From NCBI GenBank assembly GCA_027007005.1, contig JALTFO010000128.1, forward strand, positions 1 to 55,465: 55,465 nt of DNA, written 5' to 3'. Numbering within the stretch: the stretch's first letter is position 1; every line of letters starts with the position of its first letter. Below, one piece after another: positions 1-7,810 of this stretch. The translations under genes and the position numbers were made by a program. The DNA comes from Candidatus Bipolaricaulota bacterium. Its GTDB lineage: Bacteria; Bipolaricaulota; Bipolaricaulia; UBA7950; UBA9294. Under the pieces are notes generated by a model that worked only from the letters and a program-made list of their open reading frames with translations, searched no databases and was not told where the DNA came from.

Positions 1-205
1 GGTTTACTACCCGCTCTCCAATGCTCACCTCACCTGAGGTTACCTCTTCTAACCCAGCAATCATTCGCAGCGTCGTCGTCTTTCCACATCCCGATGGCCC
101 TACAAGTACCGTGAACGCTCCATCATCCACCTGTAGATCGATCCCTTTCACTGCTACAAAATCACCAAACTTCTTCATCACCTTGCTAAGCGTTACCTCG
201 GCCAT
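1..205 (-). CDS. ABC transporter ATP-binding protein, N-terminal part (runs off the window)
   Basis: The first 68 residues are visible, read leftwards from an ATG at 205 that has an excellent ribosome-binding site (AAAGGAGGTTCA). The protein opens [16 protein letters not shown] and carries a Walker A motif [10 protein letters not shown] followed by LRMIAGLEE, the layout of MalK/UgpC/PotA-type import ATPases, which energise uptake of sugars, polyamines or similar solutes from the cytoplasmic face of the membrane. The Q-loop, signature motif and any C-terminal regulatory domain lie outside the window, so the substrate cannot be judged. Membrane and binding-protein partners are not seen here; the gene upstream (PPDK-like) is unrelated and separated by a terminator-like hairpin. 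Confidence 0.88.
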   Translation of the reverse strand, partial: MAEVTLSKVMKKFGDFVAVKGIDLQVDDGAFTVLVGPSGCGKTTTLRMIAGLEEVTSGEVSIGERVVN

Positions 206-286
206 TGAACCTCCTTTCTTACCTCTCTTGCGTTCTACGTCGCTTGATCTCTCTTTCGCCCCAGATACTATCACAAATCGCTACCC

Positions 287-323
287 AAAAAAACACCTCT
301 TGCACCATCCACGGACGAGGCGC
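287..323 (-). terminator. Possible intrinsic terminator after the PPDK-like gene
   Basis: On the minus strand, GCGCCTC (323-317) can pair with GAGGTGT (299-293), seven pairs including two G-U. A run of T residues (292-287) follows immediately. It lies 12 nt past the stop codon of the PPDK-like gene and upstream of the ABC gene. The 17-nt loop and wobble pairs make it a moderate candidate. Confidence 0.5.
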
Positions 324-334
324 GATCCCTGCAC

Positions 335-2122
335 TCATTGTGATAGACAGATCAGGCTTCTCTTCCCTTTCCCATCTACATAGACATCCAAGCCTTTCAC
401 GAAGTGCACGTGCTTGACAAATGGATCTTCGTATACAATTTCCTGCCGATCGAGCAGCTCACGGTTGAAGTAATCGCCTTCACCCTCGTTGAACGGAAGA
501 TAGAGGACACCGCTTGCCACGAGGTCAGCGTAGAAGTGGGTTCCGTACGAGAGCTCAGGAGAGAATGACTCCGTTGCCATCTCCACGATCACAGATGCAC
601 CGGCGATCTCGCCATACTGAACAGGCACACCAAGCTGCGGGTTTGATGTCCCCCACCTTCCCGGGCCAATCAGTATGTACTCGTTGCCATCTAGCTCTTG
701 ATCTATCTTACCCACTTGACGAGCGATCCCGTGCGCTTTCTCCCAGCGATACGAGAACGGGTCGACAAAGATAAGGTCGTAAATCCTCTTTCGCTCCCCA
801 TTTCCCAACACGCGCCGGCTGCTCAGTAATGTCTCCTGTTTGGGAACGCTGGGAAGCCTGATCACTCGATGCTGCGATCTCCCGCCGAGCGGGCGGGCTT
901 GCAGAAGGTATAATCGGGGAGGATTATCCTCTTCTGGTGTCGGAAAATTGACAGCAAACTCGATATCAATTGGGCGTTCAAACAACTCTTGTAGCCCAGC
1001 TAGCAGATCACGCAGCAGAGGAGTAAACGGCATGATGGTGTTCTTGCCGATGAACCGATCAAATGAGGCAATATACCTTCCATCGGGCGGTAGGGTAGAG
1101 ACAGGCTCACTCAATACACCATCTGCATCAACTACAGAGCAAACCTCCTGCAACAGAGGATTCTTCAATAAGGGAAGCCGTGTCTGACTGAGACATTTCT
1201 TGTTCATATCGAGGACATCAACTGTCTCCTGTGAGTACTGAATGATCGCCCGCTCGTCTGATCCCTCTGGCCGTAGACCTGGAAGCTTGGGAGAGAAGAC
1301 GCGGGCGTACTCCCGTCCTACAGCACGCGTCCCTACACCGACAACGAGACGGGCAACGCCATCTTCCGAACTGAGCCGATCACTCCAGGGATAGAAATTA
1401 AGGGAGAAGGCAACCCCGCCGATCAGTGGATAGAACAGGTCTTGCGGGTAGTGCTGGCCGATCATGTTCTGAATCAGGATCGCCATCTTCTCTCTCTTCC
1501 AGTCGAGGTAATGTCGCTTGCGATACGCGCGTGCATTCTGGCCAAAGGTGGAGGCGTAGACGCGTTTGATCATTAAGATTAACGCTTCCAACCGCTCTTC
1601 ATCACTACCGGTGTTACTTAGAAAATCCGATAGGTAGATCCCAGCAAAGGAGTGCTCGGCGTTGTCCTCCATCAAGGATGACGATCGCACGGCCAGCGGG
1701 CGATGTTCTTTAGCGACAAATCCTTCAAGCACCTCTTTTGCTGACTCAGGAAATGTGCCGGCCACGATCAGTTCTTCCAGCTCCTTGGTGTCAAGCTTCT
1801 CATCGCATCTAGCAAGGACACACTCGTTTAGGTTGTTCGCGGCCATGAACTCGTCAAATACGTCCGTTGCTATGACAAGGGAGTCAGGGAAACGAAGGAG
1901 GTCATCATGAGCGGTTAGAGTACCGCCGTTTGCCAGATAGTCGATGACAAACAGCAATCCTCGTGCTTTTCCACCGATCTCTCCCTTTCCGATCAATCGC
2001 ATCTTATCGGGGATAGAGCTGGGTGAAAAGTGATACCCACCTGTTGCGTCCCGCCCGAAGTGATAGAATCGCGACTGTTTCCATGGTTGAGCTGCTTTCT
2101 TAGCTTGCGGAGTGTCTTTCAT
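335..2122 (-). CDS. PEP/pyruvate-binding domain protein (PPDK/PEP synthase N-domain only)
   Basis: About 595 residues. The N-terminal two thirds match the ATP-grasp nucleotide-binding domain of pyruvate phosphate dikinase and PEP synthase: GKARGLLF near the start, RSSSLMEDN with SFAGIYLS, and IEFAVNF followed by LYLLQARPL. The phosphohistidine swivel domain and the PEP-binding barrel are absent, so it cannot be a complete PEP synthase. The last 150 residues (GPGRWGTSNPQLG, YGTHFYADL) form a conserved tail seen in other stand-alone proteins of this type. Function is unknown; ATP-dependent phosphotransfer to a partner is an inference. Start: an ATG at 2134 is overlapped by a candidate -10 box (TATGCT), so the ATG at 2122, 7 nt past that box, is preferred; neither has a Shine-Dalgarno site. 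Confidence 0.75.
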   Translation of the reverse strand: MKDTPQAKKAAQPWKQSRFYHFGRDATGGYHFSPSSIPDKMRLIGKGEIGGKARGLLFVIDYLANGGTLTAHDDLLRFPDSLVIATDVFDEFMAANNLNECVLARCDEKLDTKELEELIVAGTFPESAKEVLEGFVAKEHRPLAVRSSSLMEDNAEHSFAGIYLSDFLSNTGSDEERLEALILMIKRVYASTFGQNARAYRKRHYLDWKREKMAILIQNMIGQHYPQDLFYPLIGGVAFSLNFYPWSDRLSSEDGVARLVVGVGTRAVGREYARVFSPKLPGLRPEGSDERAIIQYSQETVDVLDMNKKCLSQTRLPLLKNPLLQEVCSVVDADGVLSEPVSTLPPDGRYIASFDRFIGKNTIMPFTPLLRDLLAGLQELFERPIDIEFAVNFPTPEEDNPPRLYLLQARPLGGRSQHRVIRLPSVPKQETLLSSRRVLGNGERKRIYDLIFVDPFSYRWEKAHGIARQVGKIDQELDGNEYILIGPGRWGTSNPQLGVPVQYGEIAGASVIVEMATESFSPELSYGTHFYADLVASGVLYLPFNEGEGDYFNRELLDRQEIVYEDPFVKHVHFVKGLDVYVDGKGKRSLICLSQ

Positions 2123-2129
2123 ACGAATT

Positions 2130-2159
2130 AGCATAGCGCGTTCTGTTGCCAGCTGCCAG
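2130..2159 (-). promoter_or_regulatory. Candidate leaderless promoter of the PPDK-like gene
   Basis: Minus strand CTGGCA (2159-2154), 18-bp spacer, TATGCT (2135-2130), then 7 nt to the ATG at 2122. The -35 is weak (4/6), but the geometry matches the other leaderless promoters in the window. Confidence 0.4.
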
Positions 2160-2194
2160 GTATAGAGGCGCTCACGCCCATTGCTGGGGCACGA

Positions 2195-2740
2195 TCAACC
2201 TGAGATAACCACATACGATAGGATGGCCAGGATCGTCTTCGCGTCGCGAATTGTGCCGCCTGTAATCATGGCTGTCAGTTCAGATACTGAAAAAGCAGAG
2301 CATGTTTCGATCTCGTGTGGATCAGGAGCGCCAACTGAGGAAAGACTGCGTGCCTCATACAGCGTTACCGCCTCGTCTGTGAATCCGGGGGATGTGAAGA
2401 ATGACACCCGCTTCTTCCATTCTCCCCCCCGGTATCCCGTCTCTTCACGCAGTTCCCGCTTTGCCGCGGGGAGCTGCGATTCACCGGGGTCGACCAATCC
2501 AGCTGGAATCTCCCATAGATCGTCTCTTACTGGGGGGCGATACTGCTTGACCAGCAAAATACGTTCATCTGGCAGAACGGGGAGAATCGCCACAACAGCA
2601 GGATGAAGAACGACCTCCCGCGTTATCTCGACATCGGTTGCAAGACGCAAGCGATCGACACGCAGGCTGATGAGTTTTCCCGTGAACACGCGCTGCTGAT
2701 CTATGATGTGGTTCTCAGCGCGCAGTGTTGTATCCTTCAT
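2195..2740 (-). CDS. Nudix hydrolase, ADP-ribose pyrophosphatase type
   Basis: 181 residues. A complete Nudix box lies at residues 81-103 (G-x5-E-x7-REL-x-EETG), with the catalytic REELREE-type helix intact. The order of elements (VKQYR then LWEIPAG just before the box) is that of the ADP-ribose/ADP-sugar pyrophosphatase branch, which hydrolyses ADP-ribose to AMP and ribose 5-phosphate in the cytosol. The start overlaps the end of the oxidoreductase gamma-subunit gene by 26 nt, so it is translated from the same mRNA. Substrate assignment is by family resemblance only. Confidence 0.88.
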   Translation of the reverse strand: MKDTTLRAENHIIDQQRVFTGKLISLRVDRLRLATDVEITREVVLHPAVVAILPVLPDERILLVKQYRPPVRDDLWEIPAGLVDPGESQLPAAKRELREETGYRGGEWKKRVSFFTSPGFTDEAVTLYEARSLSSVGAPDPHEIETCSAFSVSELTAMITGGTIRDAKTILAILSYVVISG

Positions 2741-3254
2741 CGAGCGCCTTTTCGTTTAGCGGGATAAACTTCCCTTTTCCTCCCTTTTCCAGCATCTGCG
2801 CCATTGTCTCCTTCACCACTTTGAGCGGGACGACACCGGTCGCTTTCACGTATCCACCGAGGGCAATCATGTTGATCGCACGCATATTCCCCACCTTTGC
2901 ACCTAAGTCGTTCAACGGCAACTTGGTCACCTTTAGATCGTCACGATCAACATCGCGATTGATCAATGAGGAATTGGCGATGATCGTACCTCCCTTCGCT
3001 ACCATGTGTTCGAATTTATCAAGTGAAGGAAGGTTCATCGCGATGAGGGAGGTCGGCTCATCGACAATTGGCGAACCGACCGTCTCGTTTCCCATGACCA
3101 CCGTGCAGTTCGCCGTTCCACCGCGCATCTCTGGACCGTACGATGGAAGCCAAGTTACCTCAAGGCCGTGATTCATCGCTGCCTGGGCAAGGATCTTCCC
3201 CGCCAGGATCACTCCCTGTCCTCCAAATCCCGCAATAATGACTGACTGTTCCAT
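2715..3254 (-). CDS. 2-oxoacid:ferredoxin oxidoreductase, gamma subunit
   Basis: 179 residues, the usual size of the catalytic gamma subunit of four-subunit 2-oxoacid:ferredoxin oxidoreductases. Diagnostic are GFGGQG at residues 9-14 and YGPEMRGG at 39-46. Together with the alpha, beta and ferredoxin subunits encoded immediately upstream, it would oxidatively decarboxylate a 2-oxoacid with CoA to an acyl-CoA and reduce ferredoxin in the cytosol. It follows the beta gene by 3 nt. Branched-chain 2-oxoacids and 2-oxoglutarate are both possible substrates; sequence alone does not decide. Confidence 0.9.
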   Translation of the reverse strand: MEQSVIIAGFGGQGVILAGKILAQAAMNHGLEVTWLPSYGPEMRGGTANCTVVMGNETVGSPIVDEPTSLIAMNLPSLDKFEHMVAKGGTIIANSSLINRDVDRDDLKVTKLPLNDLGAKVGNMRAINMIALGGYVKATGVVPLKVVKETMAQMLEKGGKGKFIPLNEKALDEGYNTAR

Positions 3255-3257
3255 TTT

Positions 3258-4016
3258 CTACCCCCTATCCACTAGATCACCAAGGGGATAAACCTTGGTT
3301 ACCACATCGGCGACGTGCTTGCTCGCGTCGACCGGTTTCATGTGCCAGTTCGTCGGGCACGTTGAGAGGACCTCAACAAGCGAGTAGCCCTTGCCTTCCA
3401 CCTGGTTAACAAACGCCTTTTTAATTGCCTTGGTGGCGTCCATAATTCGCTTCGTGTCGTACAGTGCCTGCCTCGTCACGTACACCGGCGCATCGAGCTG
3501 GGCGATCATCTCGGAAAAACGAATCGGATATCCGAAGAGAGACGCATCGCGACCGTTCGGCGTGGTCGTGGTTTTCTGTCCGACAAGCGACGTGGGGGCC
3601 ATCTCACCGCCGGTCATTCCGTACACCTGATTGTTGACGAAGATGACAGTTATGTTCTCTCCACGGTTTGCGGCGTGAATCGACTCGGCCGTTCCAATGC
3701 TCGCAAAGTCCCCGTCCCCCTGATAGGAGAGGACGACGAGGTTTGGATCAGCACGCTTGATCCCCGTAGCGACGGCGCTGGCGCGACCGTGTGCCGCCTG
3801 CACAGCATCACAGCGGTACCAGAGGTAGGCAAATACGGAACAGCCAACCGGGGCGATGACCACCGTTCGCTCGGCGATGTTCAGTTCATCGATTGTCTGC
3901 CCGATAATGCGGGTTAGTATCCCGTGCTGACAGCCAGGGCAGTAGGTGGAACGAGCCTCGGTGAGACTCTTCGGTCGCGAGAATACCTTAACCATATTAT
4001 CCACGTCAGTTAACAT
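3258..4016 (-). CDS. 2-oxoacid:ferredoxin oxidoreductase, beta (thiamine diphosphate-binding) subunit
   Basis: 252 residues. The thiamine diphosphate/Mg motif is clear: GDGD at 100-103 and NNQVYGMTGG at 128-137, with CPGC at 26-29. This subunit binds the cofactor that attacks the 2-oxoacid carbonyl. The ATG at 4016 sits 6 nt after GAGGTGA inside the end of the alpha gene, an 11-nt overlap that implies translational coupling and equal subunit dosage. Beta subunits of the KOR and VOR branches are very similar, so the substrate is left open. Confidence 0.92.
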   Translation of the reverse strand: MLTDVDNMVKVFSRPKSLTEARSTYCPGCQHGILTRIIGQTIDELNIAERTVVIAPVGCSVFAYLWYRCDAVQAAHGRASAVATGIKRADPNLVVLSYQGDGDFASIGTAESIHAANRGENITVIFVNNQVYGMTGGEMAPTSLVGQKTTTTPNGRDASLFGYPIRFSEMIAQLDAPVYVTRQALYDTKRIMDATKAIKKAFVNQVEGKGYSLVEVLSTCPTNWHMKPVDASKHVADVVTKVYPLGDLVDRG

Positions 4017-5064
4017 ATTTCTTCACCTCGCTCAGGATTCCACGTGGTGTAGGGACCACGCCGCCCATCTCCCCGTAGAACGGAGTCTCGGCGCGCTCGG
4101 CCACTGCCAGGCGCACATCCTCCCACATCTGACCGGCGCTCATCTCCACCGTCAGGATTGTCTGCACATTCTTGGAAAGCTTCTTCAGCGGCTCGTATGG
4201 GAACGGCCACAGTGTGATCGGACGGAATAGCCCAAGCTTGATCCCTTCCTCTCTCGCCATGCGAAGGACTGTCTTTGCAATGCGGGCTGTCGTTCCATAG
4301 GCGGCGATGACGATGTTTGCATCGTCTGTCTCAACTTCCTCGTAACGAACCTCATTCTTCTCGATCTCGCGATACCGACGCTGCAGATCGAGGTTCATTC
4401 GCTTAAGGACCTCCGGGTCGAGATCGAAGCTTAGGATGATGTTCGGTTCGCGCCCCTTGGCCCCGGTCGTCGCCCATTCCTTCTTCGGAAGCGACGCAAT
4501 ATCGATTGGCTCGGGAAGCTCCACCGGCTCCATCATCTGCCCAAGCATGCCATCGGCGAGGATCATCACTGGCGTGCGGTACTTGTCGGCAAGATCGAAG
4601 GCGAGCATCGTCAATGTCCCCGCCTCGGGAACGGTGGAGGGACCGAGGACGATCATGTGATAGTCTCCGTGTCCTCCGCCTTTCGTTGCCTGGAAGTAGT
4701 CGCACTGCGATGGGGCGATGTCTCCTAACCCCGGTCCTCCACGTACGACATTAACGATCACGGCAGGCAGACTAGATCCGGCAAGATAAGAGATCCCTTC
4801 CTGTTTTAGGCTAATTCCCGGTGAAGACGAAGAAGTCATTGTGCGCACGCCAACCGAGGCGGCCCCATAGACCATGTTGATCGCTGCCAGTTCGCTCTCC
4901 GCTTGCACGAACGTACGCCCAAGTCGGGGCATGTTCTCAGCCATGTGCTCCAGAAGTTCGGCCTGCGGGGTGATCGGATAGGCGAAATAGCACTGGCAAC
5001 CAGCGCGTATCGCCGCCTCGGCGATGACCTCGTTCCCTCTCATCAACACTTTCTCTCCCATCAT
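4006..5064 (-). CDS. vorB: 2-oxoacid:ferredoxin oxidoreductase, alpha subunit (VorB-like)
   Basis: 352 residues. It has the N-terminal pyrimidine-binding fold of these enzymes (GNEVIAEAAIRAG, FAYPITPQ near residue 30) and the conserved stretch QAESELAAINMVYGAASVG, then the transketolase-C-like domain with IVIAAYGTTARIAK. Overall it is closest to proteins annotated as 3-methyl-2-oxobutanoate dehydrogenase subunit VorB, but the 2-oxoglutarate enzymes belong to the same family. The start has AGGAGGGA just upstream. It is the second gene of the fdx-alpha-beta-gamma block. Confidence 0.88.
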   Translation of the reverse strand: MMGEKVLMRGNEVIAEAAIRAGCQCYFAYPITPQAELLEHMAENMPRLGRTFVQAESELAAINMVYGAASVGVRTMTSSSSPGISLKQEGISYLAGSSLPAVIVNVVRGGPGLGDIAPSQCDYFQATKGGGHGDYHMIVLGPSTVPEAGTLTMLAFDLADKYRTPVMILADGMLGQMMEPVELPEPIDIASLPKKEWATTGAKGREPNIILSFDLDPEVLKRMNLDLQRRYREIEKNEVRYEEVETDDANIVIAAYGTTARIAKTVLRMAREEGIKLGLFRPITLWPFPYEPLKKLSKNVQTILTVEMSAGQMWEDVRLAVAERAETPFYGEMGGVVPTPRGILSEVKKYVN

Positions 5065-5101
5065 TCCCTCCTAGCACAACGCTCTTCATAAAAAGAAAAC
5101 T

Positions 5102-5326
5102 TCAGGCGGCGATCTTCTCCTTGTACACCTCAATTGCAATGTCGGGACACGTCAGAGCGCAGAAAGCGCAGCCAACACAGGCCTCGGGGTGTTCCATGTG
5201 TACTACGTTGTACCCACTGTGATTTAACTGTCCTGAATAGGCAAGCACCTTCTGCGGGCAGGAGGCTATGCACAGCCCACAACCCTTGCAGCGCTCCTTG
5301 TCGATCACAACCATCCCTCTTGGCAT
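5102..5326 (-). CDS. 2x[4Fe-4S] ferredoxin-type delta subunit
   Basis: 74 residues with two complete CxxCxxCxxxCP motifs (first cysteines at 13, 16, 19, 23; second set in CVGCAFCALTCP). It would hold two [4Fe-4S] clusters that carry electrons from the thiamine-bound intermediate to external ferredoxin. Its place directly before the alpha gene, 37 nt away, identifies it as the delta subunit rather than a free ferredoxin. GGAGGTCACT precedes the ATG. Confidence 0.92.
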   Translation of the reverse strand: MPRGMVVIDKERCKGCGLCIASCPQKVLAYSGQLNHSGYNVVHMEHPEACVGCAFCALTCPDIAIEVYKEKIAA

Positions 5327-5339
5327 AGTGACCTCCGTT

Positions 5340-5789
5340 TTATTTCTTGTTGTTGTAGAACTCCTCGCTCAACCGCTTGCCGCGGTTCTTCCGCAAGCGT
5401 GCCAGACCCTGTTCGGCCTTGACAATCCACTCCTCCATCCTTTCCTCGATCGATGGTCCCTTGGAGGAAGAATCTGGTGGAGCGATGTGTGGAGAAGAGT
5501 AGTTAGTTAATTTGTGATTTAACCGGGCGAACTCCTGGTCAAACTCGACCCCATCAACGTCCACCGGCTGTTGTTCTACGGAGAGCGCGTAGCTTCCACT
5601 CTCGTCCTGAGTTCCGATCGATACGCGCACTTGCGCACCAGAAGAAAACCGCTCCATCATCGTTTCGATCGATAATGAAGCGGAAATAGGCACAATACCG
5701 ATGCCATCATCAGACAGGGACACTACAAGTCCCTTTTCTGACACCTTAAGGATCTTTCCAACAACCGTCTTTCCAGTTTCTAGTGCCAT
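5340..5789 (-). CDS. Small S1 RNA-binding domain protein
   Basis: 149 residues. Residues 1-70 are an S1-type OB fold (GKTVVGKILKVSEKGLVVSL ... GAQVRVSIGTQDESGSYALS). The rest is a charged tail with a predicted helix (SIEERMEEWIVKAEQGLARLRKNRGKR). S1 domains bind RNA; stand-alone versions of this size (YabR/general stress protein 13 type) often associate with ribosomes. It lies between rpmB and the oxidoreductase genes on the same strand with short gaps (67 and 13 nt), so it links a translation gene to a metabolic block in one transcript. Specific role unknown. Confidence 0.75.
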   Translation of the reverse strand: MALETGKTVVGKILKVSEKGLVVSLSDDGIGIVPISASLSIETMMERFSSGAQVRVSIGTQDESGSYALSVEQQPVDVDGVEFDQEFARLNHKLTNYSSPHIAPPDSSSKGPSIEERMEEWIVKAEQGLARLRKNRGKRLSEEFYNNKK

Positions 5790-5856
5790 CTGATCCCCCT
5801 ATTGTGCAAATTGCCCTCGTTGCCTAGCAATTGACGAAGACCAACTCAGCACTGCA

Positions 5857-6048
5857 TCAGACGACCTTTTTGACCTTTCCCGATTTGATGCAGCGTGTAC
5901 ACGCATTGATCCAGACCTTCTTTCCATCGACATAGGCGTGCACCCGCTGGATGTTAGGCATGCGCATGCGCCGCGTGTGGCGCATAGAGTGGCTAACCTG
6001 GTTTCCCGCTGACGGTCTCTTCCCACAGATATCACAGACTTGAGACAT
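5857..6048 (-). CDS. rpmB: Ribosomal protein L28
   Basis: 63 residues from the ATG at 6048, which follows GGAGAGGTGA; an in-frame ATG at 6084 would add 12 residues unlike any L28 and lacks a site. MSQVCDICGKRPSAGNQVSH and the later CTRCIKSGKV give the four-cysteine zinc-binding form (CxxC...CxxC). It is a 50S subunit protein. It follows tsaB by 14 nt. Confidence 0.95.
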   Translation of the reverse strand: MSQVCDICGKRPSAGNQVSHSMRHTRRMRMPNIQRVHAYVDGKKVWINACTRCIKSGKVKKVV

Positions 6049-6062
6049 CAAACTCACCTCTC

Positions 6063-6725
6063 CTAAGATTTCGTACTCATCCATGCTAATACTGGTTCAA
6101 CATACACCGGCTCTAATTCGTAGAGCTGATCCTGCGAGAAACTCCGCGCTCCAATGATCGCGATCCATGCCGGCGATTGTTGATTCAGCTCATCTGTCGC
6201 GCACTCGGCAAGCCTACATCGTGCTAGGCGCTGACGCAGTCCAGGAACGCCGCTTCCGATGACATACACTGGCCTCTTCTCTGCGCAAATCTTCTCCACC
6301 AGTCCATCTCCAGGGACAACTGCTGGGTCATGCACCGGCCTAGTATCGATGAACCACTGCACATAGTACAGATCCCGCCGGTTCTCGATCACCACGCATG
6401 AGCGCGCGGAGGATGTTTCCCTCTCTTTGAACATTCTCCACCCATCGACCCCAACAAGCGGGATCCCAGCTGCCTGACATATTCCCTTGGCGGTCGCAAG
6501 CCCAATTCTCAGACCGGTAAACGACCCCGGGCCGCTGTTCACGCTCACGAGATCGATATCACAGATCTTCACCCCACAACGCCCAAGAGCCTCGTCAACC
6601 AACGGGAGAAGCTCCTCCGCATGCTGCAGAGGAGACTCCATCATGAGTTCCGTCAGCGTCTCACGGTCTTTACACAATGCCACACCACCGACAGCTGCGG
6701 ATGTATCGATCCCCATGGTTATCAT
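6063..6725 (-). CDS. tsaB: tRNA t6A37 biosynthesis protein TsaB
   Basis: 220 residues. The ASKHA-fold N-terminus (MGIDTSAAVGGVAL) and the hallmark SGPGSFTGLRIGLATAKG identify TsaB, the non-catalytic partner of TsaD in the TsaBDE complex that transfers threonylcarbamoyl to A37 of ANN-decoding tRNAs. tsaC, which makes the threonylcarbamoyl-AMP donor, is also in this window (10247-10831). The ATG at 6725 has no Shine-Dalgarno site but lies 9 nt after a promoter -10 box, so the mRNA is probably leaderless. Confidence 0.93.
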   Translation of the reverse strand: MITMGIDTSAAVGGVALCKDRETLTELMMESPLQHAEELLPLVDEALGRCGVKICDIDLVSVNSGPGSFTGLRIGLATAKGICQAAGIPLVGVDGWRMFKERETSSARSCVVIENRRDLYYVQWFIDTRPVHDPAVVPGDGLVEKICAEKRPVYVIGSGVPGLRQRLARCRLAECATDELNQQSPAWIAIIGARSFSQDQLYELEPVYVEPVLAWMSTKS

Positions 6726-6734
6726 TACAGCACA

Positions 6735-6763
6735 ATGGTAATTCCGAATCTACCTGTTTTCAA
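6735..6763 (-). promoter_or_regulatory. Leaderless promoter of tsaB
   Basis: Minus strand TTGAAA (6763-6758), 17-bp spacer, TACCAT (6740-6735), then 9 nt to the ATG at 6725. It overlaps the stop codon of ribF, so tsaB and the genes beyond can be transcribed independently of ribF. Confidence 0.65.
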
Positions 6764-7716
6764 GTAACGATCGGTTCTTGCGGCTGATCCGATGCGGCAA
6801 GAATGCCGCGTGCATGCTTGACATCGCGCTCGATCTGCCGTCGCAACTTCGGTAGCGTTGCAAAAGGCCTGTCATCCCGCAGCTTCTGCACCAGATGAAC
6901 CTCCAGAGTCTTTCCGTATAGATCTTCACTGGTATCATGGTCCTGCTTCTCCAAGTGACTGCCGCCGCTAAACAGATGCACCTCAGTACGACGATCGGTT
7001 CCGTTCACTGTTGGGCGAGTTCCCACGTACAGAAGGCCAGGGGACGAGCTTCCGTCCCAGAAGGCGTGTACAAGATAAATCCCGTTACTTGGAAGAAGAA
7101 TGCGACTATCGACCTCGAGGTTAGCAGTCGGGAAGCCAAGCTCCCTACCCAAACGATCTCCGTGGACCACTTGTCCGACGAGGATCGGATGTCGCCCCAG
7201 GAGAGCGCCTGCCTCCTTTACCTTTCCTTGTGAGATTAGCTGACGAATGCGCGTGCTGCTCACAGGTGAGCCAGCAACAACAACAGGAGGAACGGCAACC
7301 GTAGCTACGCATTTCTCATCACAGATCTTCCTTAAGAGGGAGATGTCGCCGGTGCGATCTTGTCCAAAGCGGAAATTGTCCCCAACGACGATTGCTCTCG
7401 TATTTAGATGTGCGATGAGGATATCGCGGACGAAACTCTCGGCATCTATTTCCGAGACATCCTCAAAGCTCACCCTCTCTACCCGGTCGACATAACGCTT
7501 TAGTAGCTTGAGCTTGGCCTCCTCTGGAAGAAGTAGTCCGCGCGCTTTTCCCTGCACGGTCAACCGCGGAGGGAAGACGAATGCGTATGCTATGCGCTCC
7601 AGGTTCTTCTTGGAGGCTACATAGTTCAGTCGCTCAAGGATCCGCTGATGGCCCAGATGAACCCCATCGAACGTTCCAATCGCTACAGCGCTTTTGACTC
7701 CTGTTTCCTTAGACAT
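6760..7716 (-). CDS. ribF: Bifunctional riboflavin kinase / FAD synthetase
   Basis: 318 residues from the ATG at 7716. N-terminal FAD synthetase (nucleotidyltransferase) domain with GTFDGVHLGH at 14-23 and SSTRIR; C-terminal flavokinase domain with GRELGFPTANL, NGIYLV and the final LRxxxxF region. It converts riboflavin to FMN and then FAD in the cytosol. The frame stays open upstream to 7896, but those residues are unlike RibF and run into ruvB on the other strand. No Shine-Dalgarno site precedes 7716; a promoter ends 9 nt before it. Confidence 0.95.
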   Translation of the reverse strand: MSKETGVKSAVAIGTFDGVHLGHQRILERLNYVASKKNLERIAYAFVFPPRLTVQGKARGLLLPEEAKLKLLKRYVDRVERVSFEDVSEIDAESFVRDILIAHLNTRAIVVGDNFRFGQDRTGDISLLRKICDEKCVATVAVPPVVVAGSPVSSTRIRQLISQGKVKEAGALLGRHPILVGQVVHGDRLGRELGFPTANLEVDSRILLPSNGIYLVHAFWDGSSSPGLLYVGTRPTVNGTDRRTEVHLFSGGSHLEKQDHDTSEDLYGKTLEVHLVQKLRDDRPFATLPKLRRQIERDVKHARGILAASDQPQEPIVT

Positions 7717-7725
7717 CGTGAGGAA

Positions 7726-7754
7726 ATGGTAACGGAATTTCCCGGCTCTGTCAG
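7726..7754 (-). promoter_or_regulatory. Leaderless promoter of ribF
   Basis: Minus strand CTGACA (7754-7749), 17-bp spacer, TACCAT (7731-7726), 9 nt to the ATG at 7716. The -10 sequence and spacing are identical to those of the tsaB promoter. Confidence 0.62.
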
Positions 7755-7771
7755 CGGACGTGCAGCCGTGG

Positions 7772-7801
7772 TTGACCGGCGGGATCGCCCTCCTGTAAAA
7801 T
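7772..7801 (+). promoter_or_regulatory. Leaderless promoter of ruvB
   Basis: TTGACC (7772-7777), 18-bp spacer, TAAAAT (7796-7801) preceded by TG, then 9 nt to the ATG at 7811. It is divergent from the ribF promoter with 17 bp between their -35 boxes. No Shine-Dalgarno site precedes ruvB. Confidence 0.68.
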
Positions 7802-7810
7802 CCATTCATA

